64,000 bases of DNA from Proteles cristata cristata (GCA_017311185.1 JAESUZ010000771.1:938001-1002000); one strand, 5' to 3'. Numbered from the stretch's first letter, positions 11,096 through 23,464 are shown. Notes: a model not told the origin generated them from the letters alone. A program made the numbers and translations.

Positions 11096-11751
11096 CAGTG
11101 TGGGTGTCCCCAGATTCTTGTTAATGAATTACCCCCCAGGGGCCCCAAGAGGAGGGATTTTTCCTCTCATTTTAAGCTGGCAACATGAAGATCACTTGAC
11201 CCATATGGTGACACACAGTCCAACAGGGAATGAAGCACTGGCTGAGGAAACAGCTTTCCAGGGGCGCTCAGGTTGGCTGACAGATCACTGTCCTCTGTCT
11301 TGGGAAGTTGAGCTTGGGGGAAGGGAGAACTGGGTTTGTTCTGGGTCTCTCCTGGAGCCTGAGGGATGAATTCCCAGGTGCCTGCAGTTCACTGTGGCCT
11401 CAGTGATTCCTAATTGAGTTTGTCAAATGATGGCTCCCGAGGCAGCTTTGTCAAGGGCCAAGCTTGCCACCTTGGAAGTGTGGCTTGCTTAAGAAAAGGG
11501 ACCGCTATTTTCTCTGTGGGAAATAGTGGTCTGTGGAGTCCCTAACAGTCCTCTTTGGCCAGCCTTCACCCAGAACCTTCAGAGGGCAGCAGAGAGCAGA
11601 TGCAGAGGTTCCTGGCCTGCTGAGGGATTTTGGTTCCCAGGGAATTAACAGCGAAGTCTCCATTCCTGCAAATTACCAGGAATACCACACCCCACCTCCT
11701 CAGAATAGACATATTGTGAACTTCCTGGGGATGTGCTAATTATTAGTAGTT
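11096..11751. other. No recognisable feature
   Basis: This is unique-looking sequence with open frames of 89 and 68 codons on the plus strand. They have no recognisable protein similarity and no flanking splice signals that stand out. Confidence 0.4.
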
Positions 11752-11945
11752 GATACTAATTATGTGCTATGGGCCAGACACTGACCTAAGATTTTATATA
11801 CATATTGATTCAGTCAGTTCTCATAACAACCACTGAGGTAGATACAATTAATATTTCCATTTTTCAATGGAGGAAATTAAGGGGAAAAAAGGTAGGTAAC
11901 TTGCTCAATATCCCATAGATTGTGGAGCCAGGATTCTAACAAACC
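11752..11945 (-). repeat. MIR
   Basis: The order TATGTGCTATGGGCCAGACACTG, CTCATAACAACCACTGAGGTAG, CAATGGAGGAAATTAAG and TGGAGCCAGGATTCTAAC is that of MIR in minus orientation. Confidence 0.8.
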
Positions 11946-12300
11946 ATCTATAAGCTATTATGGGTGTCAGGGATACCTCAGTGAACAAGTCAAAGTCCCT
12001 GCCATATTAAAGGATAGACAATAATGAACAAACAAACAAACATATAATGTGGATAGAAATATAATTTGGATATAATTTGGATAGAAATTCCATATAGACC
12101 AATAAGGCAGAGTTAAAGAAAGGGGTATTCTAGACAGACTGGTCAGGGAGTCTACCTTCTTGGGTAGATAGCATTTGAACAGAAAGCTGAACACATGAGA
12201 GAGCTGATGGTTGGGGAAACAGTAGGTGCAAAGGTCCTCAGGTGGGAATGAGTTTAGGATGTTAGAAGAACAGCAGGATGTGCAGTGTGGTTGGTGCAGA
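11946..12300 (-). repeat. L2 LINE fragment
   Basis: AGGGATACCTCAGTGAACAAGTCAAAGTCCCTGCC, ACAATAATGAACAAACAAACAAAC and GTAGGTGCAAAGGTCCTCAGGTGGGAATGAG match the reverse of the L2 3' region in order. A short AATATAATTTGGAT duplication lies near 12058-12085. Confidence 0.75.
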
Positions 12301-13058
12301 GTGAGCCGAGGTCTGTGCCTTTACTGGCCACAGGTCACAGCAGTGAATGGGGGTAGATGGAGATGAAGTAGGGAGAGAACCCATCCATTGCATAGCCTGA
12401 GGCTTCCTCAGGCTTCTCAGCTTCCCTTTAAGGTATCTCTCATCTTTTTTTTTTTTTTTTTTTGCCTTCCTGGGTATTGACATCCCACAGTATGTTTGTT
12501 TCCTCCCCAACCCTGGATACAGTTCAAAAGCAGCTAAAGTGCACAAGAATCTGGGGCAGCCAGTCTTGTACCACCCACCAAAGCTTTGCACAAACAATCT
12601 GAGAGCAAAAAATCTCACATACTGGCATGAGGCTTGCCCAGCTTGTGGAAAACCTCTTGTGGGTGAAAGTTCTAGGTAAGCCTGCTGGGGCCCCAGATGA
12701 CTCCTTATTCCCACCAAAACCAGGGTAGGAAGCTTGCTTTTCCTTCATGACACTTCACCCCCTATGCCAGGACCCTATGTCAAACCTACCTAAACCCTAA
12801 ACCCAGGTGGGGTTCAGATAGCATTTATCCAGAAGATGGAAGGGAATCTGACTTTATAAAATAACCACCCCTGTCTGCTGGGTCTACAAAGGAAAAGGAA
12901 GCCCAGAGGTCAAAAGCTGCAAATTACTAAGAATCTTTGCCCCTCCTCCCTCTCTCATAGCATCCTGGTGATTGATGTGGGCCTGTGTGAAGTGCTCCTT
13001 TGGCCTGGGTTATAGGCATCCTGGTTTCTAGAACCGGAGGGGGCTGAAGAGTCTAATC
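12301..13058. other. No gene recognised; poly-T run at 12447-12463
   Basis: The poly-T is probably the tail of an eroded retroposed piece or a simple repeat. I see no other known feature in this stretch. The 151-codon minus-strand frame across it contains a poly-K run from the poly-T and no recognisable domain. Confidence 0.4.
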
Positions 13059-13280
13059 CAGGACTTCTCAACCTTACACTATTGACATTTTGGGCCAGCT
13101 CATTCTTTGTTGTGGTTGCATCTTGTGCATTTTAGGTTGTTAGCAGCATCCCTGGCCTCTACCCACTAGAGGCCAGTAGAGCTCTCATCCCAGTTTTATG
13201 TTAGAACCAGAAATGTCTCCAGACATTGCCAAATGTTCCCTTGGGGAGGGAAGAAACACCTCTGACTGAGAACCCACTGG
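13059..13280 (+). mobile_element. MER20 hAT-type DNA transposon fossil
   Basis: It has an inverted end pair (CTTCTCAACC / TGAGAACCCACTG) and the internal order ACTATTGACATTTTGGGCCAG, TTAGCAGCATCCCTGGCCTCTACCCACTAGA and AATGTCTCCAGACATTGCCAAATG. This is the MER20 pattern as I remember it. Flanks GTCTAATC and GTCCAATC fit an eroded 8-base hAT target duplication. Confidence 0.88.
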
Positions 13281-13984
13281 GTCCAATCTCTTCCCTTTCT
13301 CCTAAGCCAATGCATGAGTCTCAGCTGTTACCTCTCTGGTAGTGACAAAACCCTCAAGCACTTGTTTCAGTGCTTAATGCCAGCGGGGCAAACAGTCTCC
13401 CTGGCAGTAAAGTGAAAGAGCCCAGAAGTAAGAAAGAGGAGAGAAATGGGATGGCCAGATCTTCCTTCAACATTTTTCACTCACAAAACTGAACCATGGG
13501 GGAAGGGCAGGGGTAGAGTTGGCTATAGGTACCACTGGACTAGGTCTTTCTCTCTCTCTCCGTTTGGTCTCCTTAGCCTGTCTGTCTGTCTCTCTCTCAC
13601 ACACACACACTTCTACTACTCTGTGTCTTGGTTCTGTTCTCTCTCCCTGAAGACAGGGTTTCTGCAGAGAAGAAAGAGTTCAATGAAAGAGTAGAAGGGT
13701 AGAAGGTGGGCTGACAAAGACCAAAAGATCGGCAGGACAGGAACAAGATGTTGTGGGTATCACTGAGGGAAGAGTGAAGTCATTCATCATGGGGTCCAGA
13801 CCAGAATGGGAGTAAATGAAGCCATGCATGGCTGGTGGAGGGGGAGAAGAGGAAGATGTGTGGACACTAGAGGTCTTCATCAGGTTGAAAAGCAGGAGGG
13901 AAGAGAGGCAGAGACTGGGAAGCTCTCCGCTAAGAGTCTCAAACTTCTGCCAGCTTCACGAATATTTGTTCTGCTTCAGAGACA
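13281..13984. other. No gene recognised; short CT/CA tract near 13550-13612
   Basis: There is a pyrimidine-rich stretch with CTCTCTCTCACACACACACAC. The remainder is unique-looking and shows no supported feature. Confidence 0.4.
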
Positions 13985-14055
13985 CAGGCATGTAGAATCA
14001 CAGGATGTTAGACCTTGGAGGAAATTTAGAGACCATTTAGTCCAATCAGCTCCAT
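13985..14055 (-). repeat. MIR3-like fragment
   Basis: GAATCACAGGATGTTAGACCTTGGAGGAAATTTAGAGACCATTTAGTCC matches the MIR3-type core in reverse. It is short but recognisable. Confidence 0.6.
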
Positions 14056-14631
14056 GCAGGCTCTTTGATTAGTTTGTCAGCACTGGAATTTGAGAATGAT
14101 ACTTGTTTACAGTCTTTCCCTCTATGCTTGGCATCAAATGAGAAATAAGATACAGAAGTCACACAGGTACAAATCAAAATAACTTTGTAACAAGTAAAGC
14201 TGATTAGAAAATTTGGTTTAGGATGTACAATCACAATCACACTTCCCAAATCCCCACCCCCCAGAATTAAACTTTTCTACCCAACACTGGAAGACTCCCT
14301 ACCTACAGGGTGAGAATCTGCCCTGAAAGTTTCCTGTGAAGAGAGGAGGAGAGGAGCACAGCCTGGACTTGCTCTGAAGCAGGCAGTTCTCAGAAGGATC
14401 TGAGTCATGGCACATACCCATTTTATTCTCCCAAATTTTCCAATCGCCTGAGTCACTCATCCTCCTCTCGGTAAGAGTGAGTGAGGAGGCAGAGACGTAA
14501 GTGAAAAGGACTCTTATCAAGACTTCCAAAAGGACTGAAGCTACTACTTTATAGGAAGGGTAAAGGGCTTAGAGGGAGATGGAGGAGTTTCCCCTAACAA
14601 GATACCATGTATTAAGTACAAACAGCTTCAA

Positions 14632-15000
14632 GAAAACTGGAGCCCAGAGAGGTGAGGTGATTATCTTAACACTACACAGCTCTGGGGACAGAATAAGGTT
14701 CTTCAGACTTCTTTTTTTTTTTTTTTTTTTTTTAATTTTTTTTTACTGTTTTTTTTTATTTCTAGCAGGGAGAGAGAGAGAGACAGCGTGAACAGGGGAG
14801 GGTCAGAGAGAGAGGGAGTCACAGACTGAAATAGGCTCCAGGCTCTGAGCTGGCAGTCAGCACAGAGCCCGACGCGGGGCTCGAACCCACGAACTGCGAG
14901 ATCATGACCTAAGCGAAAGTCGGACGCTTAACCGACTAAGCCACCCAGGCACCCCAGGTTCTTCAGACTTCTAATGCCAGGGCTTTCCCGTTTCACCCTT
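14632..15000 (-). repeat. MIR remnant split by a SINE
   Basis: The MIR-like core (GGAGCCCAGAGAGGTGAGGTGAT...ACACAGCTCTGGGGACAG) ends at the insertion. It resumes after the SINE with GACTTCTAATGCCAGGGCTTTC. Confidence 0.6.
14713..14955 (-). repeat. Young-subfamily SINE with long T-tract
   Basis: A perfect 17-base duplication, AGGTTCTTCAGACTTCT, flanks it at 14696-14712 and 14956-14972. The T-tract is unusually long (over 45 mostly T bases), as expected for a recent or tail-expanded copy. Confidence 0.96.
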
Positions 15001-15117
15001 GTAGTTGCAGCAGGTCAGCTTCATTCAGTGTCATCCATATAATAGTAACAAGAATCTCCTACTTTATCATTCAGAAGCCTTCTTGCCCCATCCTCCATCA
15101 CCACCACTACCTCCACC

Positions 15118-15261
15118 ACCTCCATCTAGCCCTCATCACTTCCATCTGTACCTCATTACCTCCATCTACACCTCTACGACCTCCATGTACAGCCCATCAC
15201 CTCCATCCTCACCTCCACCACCTCCATTTATACCTCTACCACATCCATCTATGCCTAACTA
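15118..15261. repeat. 20-21 base minisatellite, seven units
   Basis: Seven consecutive units begin ACCTCCAT or a close variant, at 15118, 15138, 15158, 15179, 15199, 15220 and 15241. Similar but irregular CCA/CCT sequence extends to about 15085 and 15335. The proline/serine-rich open frame over it is a by-product of the repeat. Confidence 0.8.
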
Positions 15262-15779
15262 CCAGATTTCCACTTCCACCATTCCACTTACCACTTCTCC
15301 CTCTACCATTTTCACCATCATTACTACCATCCCCATTTTGGTTAGCAGGAAGCCAGCATAGACTATTTGGGTAGAGAGGCAGAGGTGATCTAGAAGGCTA
15401 CTCACATGGCTGTGGTCTTGAGATGTCTTCAGGGTCTTTGAGATTAAGTATCTCTGCAGCTTTTGATGTTCCCTGATTCCTCCAAAAGGATCATCTTGGA
15501 GTGTTTTAAGAAGATTGTGATAGAGACACATAAACATAACTACGCATGTTTAAACTCTTTGACCACAAGTATAAACTGTCACAGTTTCTAGTCGTGCCCT
15601 AATCTGACAGCTACAGATTTAGACACCTGCAATGTGATTAAGATTCATCAGAGGCATCTCAGCAGTCCTCAAAGCTTTAATGACCTAAAGGCTGAAAATA
15701 TTCAAGTAAGCTGTAACTTGGGTGCCAGTCATTTGGGGTCCCCACAGTGTGTAATACAAACTCAGGTTTCTACAGGCTC

Positions 15780-15885
15780 CAAGAAGTGCTGCCGCTCATC
15801 TGTAAAATGGGTGGCCCTGGGCAGGGGTGGGAGTGGGGTGGGGGTGGCTAGATCATCTGTAAAGTCTCTTCCAGCTCTAACATCC
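15780..15885 (+). repeat. MIR3-like fragment
   Basis: CATCTGTAAAATGGGTGGCC...TAGATCATCTGTAAAGTCTCTTCCAGCTCTAACAT follows the MIR3-type order. Confidence 0.6.
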
Positions 15886-18241
15886 CCCAAAACAGAATCC
15901 GAAAAGGACCTAGTATAGAAATCACGTAGGGAGATAAACAAGCATTTAAAAATCAGTGCTGAAACACAACCCTGCAGTAAGAGGATCACAAAGTTAAAAT
16001 CCAAGAAGAAATTTAGAACAAAATTGTCCGCCTGTGATTATGCTCTGTTTAGACCCTGCATGACCCTGGTCTGTCAGTTAAGCAGGCACCAGTCCCTTAC
16101 CCTGAAGGAGCGTCCCTTCCCCCACCCTGGTCACATGGCTGGCCGCCACTGAGCCCCACAAGTCAATCTCCAATGCCCCAAATACTGTTCAGTCTGGAAA
16201 TCACAGAGCGTCCTTCTTGCCACCTAACAGCAACAGAACAAGTGACTCTGGCCTTCCTGAGATTTGGATCCTGGTTTCCAGTGCTAAGATCGTGAAGGTA
16301 AGTGTGCAGCCTGGAGTTTCAGAGATAGTGGACAAAACTATGCAGATAAGGGAAAATGTGTTTTATAATATGAACACAGTATTTGAGAATGAGCTTCACA
16401 CACACTGAGATGGAGAATACCGTGAAAGCTGAATAAATCATCCAAATTAACATTGGATATCTGCCTTTTCTTTAAAAAAATTATACTGTATTAGTCACCC
16501 TTGTGCCTTGAGTTCACTTCAAATTAACCAAAATGACACGAGATTCACTCTCTCTTCACACCATGGTGACTTAGTTCACTGTTGTTCTCATCTGATGGAA
16601 CTGGGAATCTTTTTTTTCTAGGCAGTGCAAATTTCTGTTGCCTTTGCCAAATTTACAAGATTGGCTGAAATTTTTACAAAATAAGCAAAAACCCTGCCTG
16701 AGACTTGCTTCTTCCCCAGAAAGCTAAGGGAAAATAGAGTACATCTGTTTTACATCTGTTGATGTAAAAGGGGAATATATCAACATCTGTTGATATAACC
16801 TCTAAGGATAGAAGGTAAATAATGGCTAGTCTCCTTTCATTGCACATTTCTGTTGTTTGGTTTGGAAACTGCACCTAGTTTTGTTTTTAGTGGTTAGCTT
16901 GGGGATACTTTGTTTTCCCTTCCTCTTCTGGGTCATTTGTGGGTAAGGTGTGCAGGGCCCAGAGGCAATGAATAAGCTACTGGTTGGGAGGGTGGCCTTT
17001 CTCTAGCTTCAACGCTTAGTTTTTAAAGCCCAGCATGACCCTGTGTCATTTGTGTTAATCCAGTTCACAAAATAATTTCAGATGAGCCCTCCGGGAAGTC
17101 CTTTATTTAAAGAAATACTTTGAACTATTGGAAGAGTTCACTGGATAGGGATGTTGGACTGGTCCCTGTTCTTAGCTATAATAAGACCAAATCGTTTAAA
17201 TTATGGGATGGGAGGAAAAACTCCCCAAAGGCTGACTGGTAAATGTGGCACAACAACAATAACAAAAAAGTTTTTTTCCCCAGAGATATGGATGGCTAAT
17301 CTTGAGGATTTATTACTATATTTTGCCTCCTTTCCCTAAGAAACTATTTTGTTCTGTTTGTTTCCAGTGTCTAAAGCAAATATCTGGAACAAAGAGGATT
17401 TGTTGGGTTGAATTGATGTGCCTTGGTGGACGGGGTGGGGTAGGAGGTTTGGGGAGGTAGCAGTGTTAAATGGCAGGTGATTCAATTACCAGGGTTTAGA
17501 TAGTCAAAATGCATGCAAAATTACATACCTTTAAGGTTGGCTGTATCAACATCTCCTTGCTACTGTGGACATTAAGGCTGCTTGGGGAGGGACTCTGATT
17601 TCTGTTTCCTGGTGTGGCACTCTGGTGCTTAGCCTTGAGGGCTTAGGGCATGGATTTTGTCAGTAGGGTTTGCATTCTCAGGGATCCAAGATGAGATTCC
17701 AGGCTGGTGGCAGGGGCAGTAAAGTGGGCTGAGTCCCTTAAATGACTTAGAACAGAAGAGAATTTGGTCTGATTCCTCACTGTAAAGCCATACTCACCCC
17801 AGGGTCTAAAGATGGATGGGAGAATAATAATGAGTGAATTATGTTATGTGGTGGAGGGGTTGGTGTGGGAAAAACTGATGCTACAAATTCTTTCATTTAC
17901 TACATACCAGGGGCTGGTGTGTTACTAGCAGAATTCCTTTGGCCACATATTGCAGTGGCCATTGTACTGGTTAATATTCTGGGGATGTAAATAGCTCAAA
18001 TGGACTGAAACTAGCTGAAGAGAAAAGAAGGGTTTATTATAAGGCCTTTGGGAGCTCTTGGAGATGGGAATTCAGACAGAGATCTGGAAGGGCCTAGAAC
18101 TCAGAAGTTGATGCCTTCTTTCAGACTCCGCTATCTCTCGTTATCTTGACTTCTTTCTTTCCTCTCCTACCCCCAATCTCCCTCTATTTTCTCCCTTCCT
18201 TTCTCTTTCTCTGCCTTCCTTACTTCCTTGGGTTGGGGAAT
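15886..18241. other. About 2.3 kb with no recognised gene
   Basis: There are only short open frames. Two adjacent small hairpins at 16748-16797 are described under findings. A pyrimidine-rich stretch lies at about 18130-18235. Confidence 0.4.
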
Positions 18242-18259
18242 CAAAGAGAATCCAATTTC

Positions 18260-18506
18260 TTTTCTCTCTCTTTTTTTTTTAATTTTAATTTTAATTATTA
18301 TTATTATTATTTTTACAAATAGTTTATTGTCAAATTAGTTTCCACATAACACCCAGTGCTCATCCCCACAAGTGCCCTCCTCCATGCCCATCCCCCCTCC
18401 CCCCTACATCCATCAGTTCTCAGTTTTTGTCAGCATTCAAGAGTCTCTCATGGTTTGCCTCTCTCCCTTTCCCCCACCATTTCCCCCCTTCTTCTCCCCC
18501 TTGGTC
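18260..18506 (-). repeat. Truncated young L1 3' end with target duplication
   Basis: In reverse orientation it contains ACAAATAGTTTATTGTCAAATTAG, ACACCCAGTGCTCATCCCC and a C-rich end. It is flanked by CAAAGAGAATCCAATTTC at 18242-18259 and 18507-18524. The same L1 type recurs at 31086-31438. Confidence 0.93.
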
Positions 18507-18524
18507 CAAAGAGAATCCAATTTC

Positions 18525-18950
18525 AATCTTAGCTCCACCATGACTGGCCTTGTGACACAGGAAAAAAAGTTACGTAATTCTCTGAATCTCCATTTCATCA
18601 TCTGTAAAATGGTGAAATTATGCACCTTACTGAATTTTATTTTATTATTTTATTTTTTTAAAATGTTTCTTTTTTTTTTTTTTTTCAAATTTCTAGGAGA
18701 AAGAGAGAGAGAGAGAGAGACAGCGTGAGCAGGGGAGGGTCAGAGAGAGAGGGAGTCACAGACTCTGAAACAGGCCCCAGGCTCTGAGCTGGCAGTCAGC
18801 ACAGAGCCCGACATGGGGCTCGAACCCGCCAACCGTGAGATCATGACCTAAGCGAAAGTTGGATGCTTAACCGACTAAGCCACCCAGGCGCCCCTACTGA
18901 ATTTTAGTCTGTATTAAATGAGATTATGAAAGCATTCAATTAATATATAT
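18525..18950 (+). repeat. MIR interrupted by a SINE
   Basis: AATCTTAGCTCCACCATGACTGGCC...CTCCATTTCATCATCTGTAAAATGG is the MIR core. It continues after the SINE with TATTAAATGAGATTATGAAAGC. The L1 at 18260-18506 is inserted at the 5' side of the same MIR. Confidence 0.75.
18640..18894 (-). repeat. Young-subfamily SINE in MIR
   Basis: A 12-base duplication, TACTGAATTTTA, flanks it at 18628-18639 and 18895-18906. Its body matches the other young copies closely. Confidence 0.95.
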
Positions 18951-20019
18951 TATGTAAAATGTGGAGATAGAAATTCTGTTTCAAGGGTTAGGTCACTTTT
19001 GGAAATGTTTGTGATGAACCAATGCTGCTGCTGATTAGAGCAGTATTTTTCTAGACACTTTGCATATGGCCAACATGCTGCCTGATTTGTTTCAAATGAA
19101 TGGTTTCCTTTGAAGATGATCAGGGGCAGCCTGGGTTCTTTTCCTATGCCTGCATATTCCTGGAAGGGAGCTTCTCTCAAGTTGTGAGGAGGTAGGAACC
19201 AGCACAGAGGAGGTGGGGAAGGAATGGTCTCAACTAGTGCAAACTGGGAGACATGCATCCACCTGAATATGAACTATATTACATCTCCATGCTTCCATAG
19301 TTACATAAAGTTTTCATCTGCTCACATCCGTATTGCCATTTTTCATTCACTTTGGTTTCCAATCTGAGAATCCATAGTACTTCAAATATGAAAGAATATG
19401 TTTTTATACCATGCTGGAAAAGTCCATTTCTTTTGTATCAGGCCAGTTCAGAATCCACTGACTCTGGGAGTTACAATGTTATCAGTACTGTTTCTCTACT
19501 TTTCTTGGATGCTTTTCTCCATGTGGCAAGCAAGATAGTAACACCCAAGCTTGTCAACTTCACAGCACCAGTGCCAGAGCCAGAACAGGCAATTTTTGGA
19601 TGGATCAAGTGGAAATGTCCTAGGAAGTATTCTGATTGGCCCAGCTTTGGGCATGGGATCAGGACACAACCAACCTCTGTGATGGGGGAATGGGGAGTGT
19701 TGGATTGGCCCGGCTGGGTCACATAGCCTTTCCTGTTTGTCGTTGGGAAGAGGTCCCCATCTAAAAGATTAAGAGGCAGGTGCTATATGTTAAAGAGAAT
19801 CTGTTATCAGCTTCTCTACTCCTCATACTCTGAGGGTTGAGGAAGATATAAACTCTCAAAAAATCACCAGCCAACTGAAGCTACCAGTGCATCCTTGCTA
19901 AGGTTACCAGTTCACAATACCCGGCTTGAATGCAAAGATGTGATCTAATTATGTATGTGAAGCAAACTCAGTGATTCAGTTTAATAGAAAATATAAATGG
20001 GAGGTTTTTTCCTTTAAAA
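18951..20019. other. About 1 kb with no recognised feature
   Basis: An open frame of 124 codons at 19352-19726 and its antisense shadow show no recognisable domain. No repeat was identified with confidence. Confidence 0.4.
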
Positions 20020-20209
20020 CAGTGGTTCTCAAAGTGTGGTCCCTGGATCAGCAGCTTCAGCATCAACTTGTTGGAAATGCAACCCTTTAGTGTACACCTC
20101 AGATTCGCTGAATCAGTAACACTGGGGTGGAGCCCAGCAGTCTAGGTTTTAACTAGTTCTCCAGATGACTCTGATGAGTGCTTAAGTTTGAGTACTACTG
20201 TGAACCACT
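20020..20209 (-). mobile_element. MER5A hAT-type transposon fossil
   Basis: It starts CAGTGGTTCTCAAAGTGTGGTCC. It continues through CAGCATCAACTTGTTGGAAATGC and GAATCAGTAACACTGGGGTGG to a degraded far end near 20200. The order matches MER5A in minus orientation. Confidence 0.85.
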
Positions 20210-20329
20210 TTCTTAAAGGTTCTTTATTTTATAGTTCTCTTGAGTATGTTAAACATGATTCATTGAACAAATGGATTTAACCATGGGTTTTCAGGGGGAT
20301 ACAATTATGGCATGAAGGGGGAGTACACA

Positions 20330-21440
20330 TATTTAATAATTTAATATGTTAAATTATTTGCCTTAAAATATTAAAAAAATGTGTAACCATATTTTAAAAA
20401 TTAAGTAACACATGTAAGAGATTATAATACAAAGCAAGAAAAACTCCATTCTAGCTTTCTATACACTCCACTGTTCCACTTCCCAAAGATGATCACGTGG
20501 AATTCTTTTAGCTTTTTCTATTGGCTAAGACCCCACTAATAACGTATACATATGGTTTATATATATGTATCTCCTGCAATTTATCAGAGCTGGATAGTAG
20601 CCACCCACAGGTGAATATTTAATTATCTTATTAAATATTTAATTATCTTATACCACACCCATCTCTTCTTCCTTCTCCGAATGTACATATATCATCATTG
20701 TTTTCAGTTAATTCAACAATCAGTGTTTATACTCCTATGACTGTGTACCATAATTAGATTTTATTTCTTGCAGTTTTAATTTTTTCCCAGTGTTTCCAAT
20801 TGCCTTTCTTTGCATTTTCTGTCTTTGTCAGAATTGTTCCAAATTCTCAAGGAGTATATCAAATCTCTGGCATTTCATCTTTTCCTTGAGTGGTCCTTCT
20901 GAAACCTTGTTTTTAGCTCTTCTGAGGACTGACTATGGCTTTGGCACACCTGTCATCTAGGGACCTCCCTTCACTATTCTGGGTGGGCCCCTCTCCTGGG
21001 CCCCATTGTCTTCTCCTTGTTTCCTGGTGGCAACATACTTAAATAACTTCCTAGGAAGTTATGAGACTGAAGTAAAATGATTTCTTGCATGCCTGAAAAT
21101 GTCTACACTCTGTCTTGACTGGCTAAGTAGAGAATGCTAGGTTGGAAATCATTCTCCCTCAGAATTTTTGGATGCATTGCTCCATCATCTTCGGTTATCC
21201 AAGTTCCTGATAAGAAATCTTCTGATAATCTGATTTTTATTCACTTATAGGTGACCTGTTCCTGTTTATTTCTAGAGTTTTTTAGAGTTTCTTTTTTTCA
21301 CATTCATTTAGTGTTCTAAAATTTCATAATGACATATCAAAGTGTGAGGATTTTCCCCTCAGTCATTCTTTGTGCAAGGTTCTCAGTTGGCCCATTTTAT
21401 TTGAGATTGTTATGTCATAGTGTTGGGGAGTTCTCTTATT
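20330..21440 (-). repeat. HAL1/L1 ORF1-type remnant
   Basis: In reverse it follows an L1 ORF1-like order: GGTTGGAAATCATTCTCCCTCAGAAT, GCATTGCTCCATCATCTTC, TTCTAAAATTTCATAATGACAT and GTGCAAGGTTCTCAGTTGGCCC. The 5' part (20330-20800) is less certain. It is decayed and non-coding. Confidence 0.6.
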
Positions 21441-21890
21441 TCTTTTAAAAAAACTCATTTAACATTTTGAATTACAACATTTCAAACTTTGAAATGTGAC
21501 ATTCATATATCACTGTCTAGAATTAACATATGTTCACATTTTATCATATTTGCTTCATATCTATTTATATCTGTCCAAAAAATCAAAGATACATCTAAAA
21601 CATCAGCATTAAACCTCACTTCTCCCCAGAAGTAGCCGGAAGTTAGTGTGTCTCTTTTCTCTGCATGATTTTATGCTTTTACTTACAAATGTAGCAATCA
21701 AAAATAAAATATAAAATAATGTTTTGAAGTTTTATATAAATAATGTCATTTTGTTTTTCGTTACAACTTGCTTTTTAAAAAATTCCTTATGTTTCTGAGA
21801 TTTATACGTGTTAATACACAGAGATCTAGTTAATTCATTTGAACTCCCCATAGTATTCCATTATGTATCAGTTAGGAAGGTCTTTAGCTA
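21441..21890 (-). repeat. Old L1-like 3' sequence
   Basis: A+T-rich with AACTCCCCATAGTATTCCATTATGTATC and similar L1-type 3' motifs. The family is uncertain. Confidence 0.4.
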
Positions 21891-23464
21891 AAAGTAACAT
21901 AAAATTTGGCTAGCAATTTAAATATACAAAGTCTTTTTTTTTTTTTTTCGTGTAACAGGAAGCCCTGAGATAAGCAGTCTGGATCTCAGTGACATTATCA
22001 GGAGCCAGATTTGCTCTAGCCTTCTGCCTGGTCTTCAGCCTGAGCCATTGCTCTCATACCCATCACATAATTGGTGCAAGAAGGCTGCTTCATCTATAAG
22101 TCTCATGTCTGAGGTCTGTGCAGGAAAATAGGGAGGGTAAGTGGCTAAATGTGCATTCCAGAGGTGCTTGCCACTTTTTATTAGGAAAGTAAAAGCTTTT
22201 CTGCAAGCCCTACTCAGTGGACTTCCATTTAAATCTCACTGGCTTGATAGGATTACATGACTACTCCTAAGATCAGTTACTGGTCAAAGGCCATATGATC
22301 ACCATGAATAATTTAGATTGATCACAATTCATGCCTGGAGTTGGGGAAGGTGTCTACAACAGAGAAGGGCCCTGTGTCTCTACCTGAACAAAACAGGCAA
22401 GACAAGGAGGGAATGGATGTTGAAAACTGTAGCAGACACTGGTACACAACCACTCAGTGCCCATTCTCTCTGTATTCCTTATTAACAGAACTGAATCTTA
22501 TGGGCCTAGTAAATACTGTCCTAGAGACTTTTATCCTATGACCCAGATGTGGCTTTGAGAAACAGAAAAATTAACTATAGTATTTAAACAGTGGTTTAAT
22601 TGTTCCCTATACCAAGAAGCCCAAGTGTGGGCTGTCCAGTGCTATAGAATGGCTCAGTGAAGACATTAAGGATCCAGGATCCTTCTTCCCCTTGTATCTG
22701 TAATTAGCACGTGGACTTCATTCTCATGACGACAAGATGGCTGTTGCCCTTCCAGGCATCATGTCTACACTCCAGAAATAGAGATGGAATAATTTACCAG
22801 ATGAAATAGTTTGCCCAAATATTGCATGGGACATACTTATACTAAAAATTGTTGATTGTGTATAAAAAATTCATATTTAACTGGGAAAAACTCTATTTGC
22901 TGAATCTGACAACTCTCTCCAGGAAGGAAGAAGAAATAAAAATGAAGGGGCTTTCTTCTGCAGATGCTTCATCCAGGAAGGGAATCTTCCTAGGTTCTTC
23001 CTCCTATATCTCTTTAGATAGAGATTGCTGAAGAGCATCTGGGGGAAGTGATTATTTTTAGTCAGCCACACTGCTGCTCTGAATAAAATCAGAGCAGGAA
23101 GGGGGATGGACACCAGGCAGTAGGCTAGCAATGTCCTCTGTAAGTGTCTTACAACCTGTCTTCCCCCTGAAATCTCCTCATCTCTTCAAATAGTTACTTC
23201 CAATGTAGACATTCAAAATGTTTAACAACTCATAGGGTATTGATACTGACCAGTCAGAATGGATACGTGACTCCTAAGAATGAACACCAGCCATAAACAG
23301 CAAGCAGTGTGATACTGCACATTGGTGGCATACCTACCCTGCTTATATCATAGTTTTTGGTTAAATTAATATTCATTTTTATTTATTATGACTATATAAA
23401 TATTCTCACATGAGTTACATAGTGTTTAGTGATCATTTTTCCTTTCCATAACTCTTTATTCTTT
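21891..23464. other. About 1.5 kb with no recognised gene
   Basis: It holds a poly-T run at about 21934-21948 and diverged text that may be an old transposon-derived piece (21880-22300), but I cannot name it. Confidence 0.35.

Noticed and set aside
15005..15361. 118-codon proline-rich frame
   Set aside because: It is produced by the ACCTCCAT minisatellite, which has few stop codons in this frame.
19580..19625. GGATGGATCAAGTGG as the missing SLC4A5 WIKFEEK exon
   Set aside because: It lies upstream of the start exon, and the following residues do not continue the family sequence.
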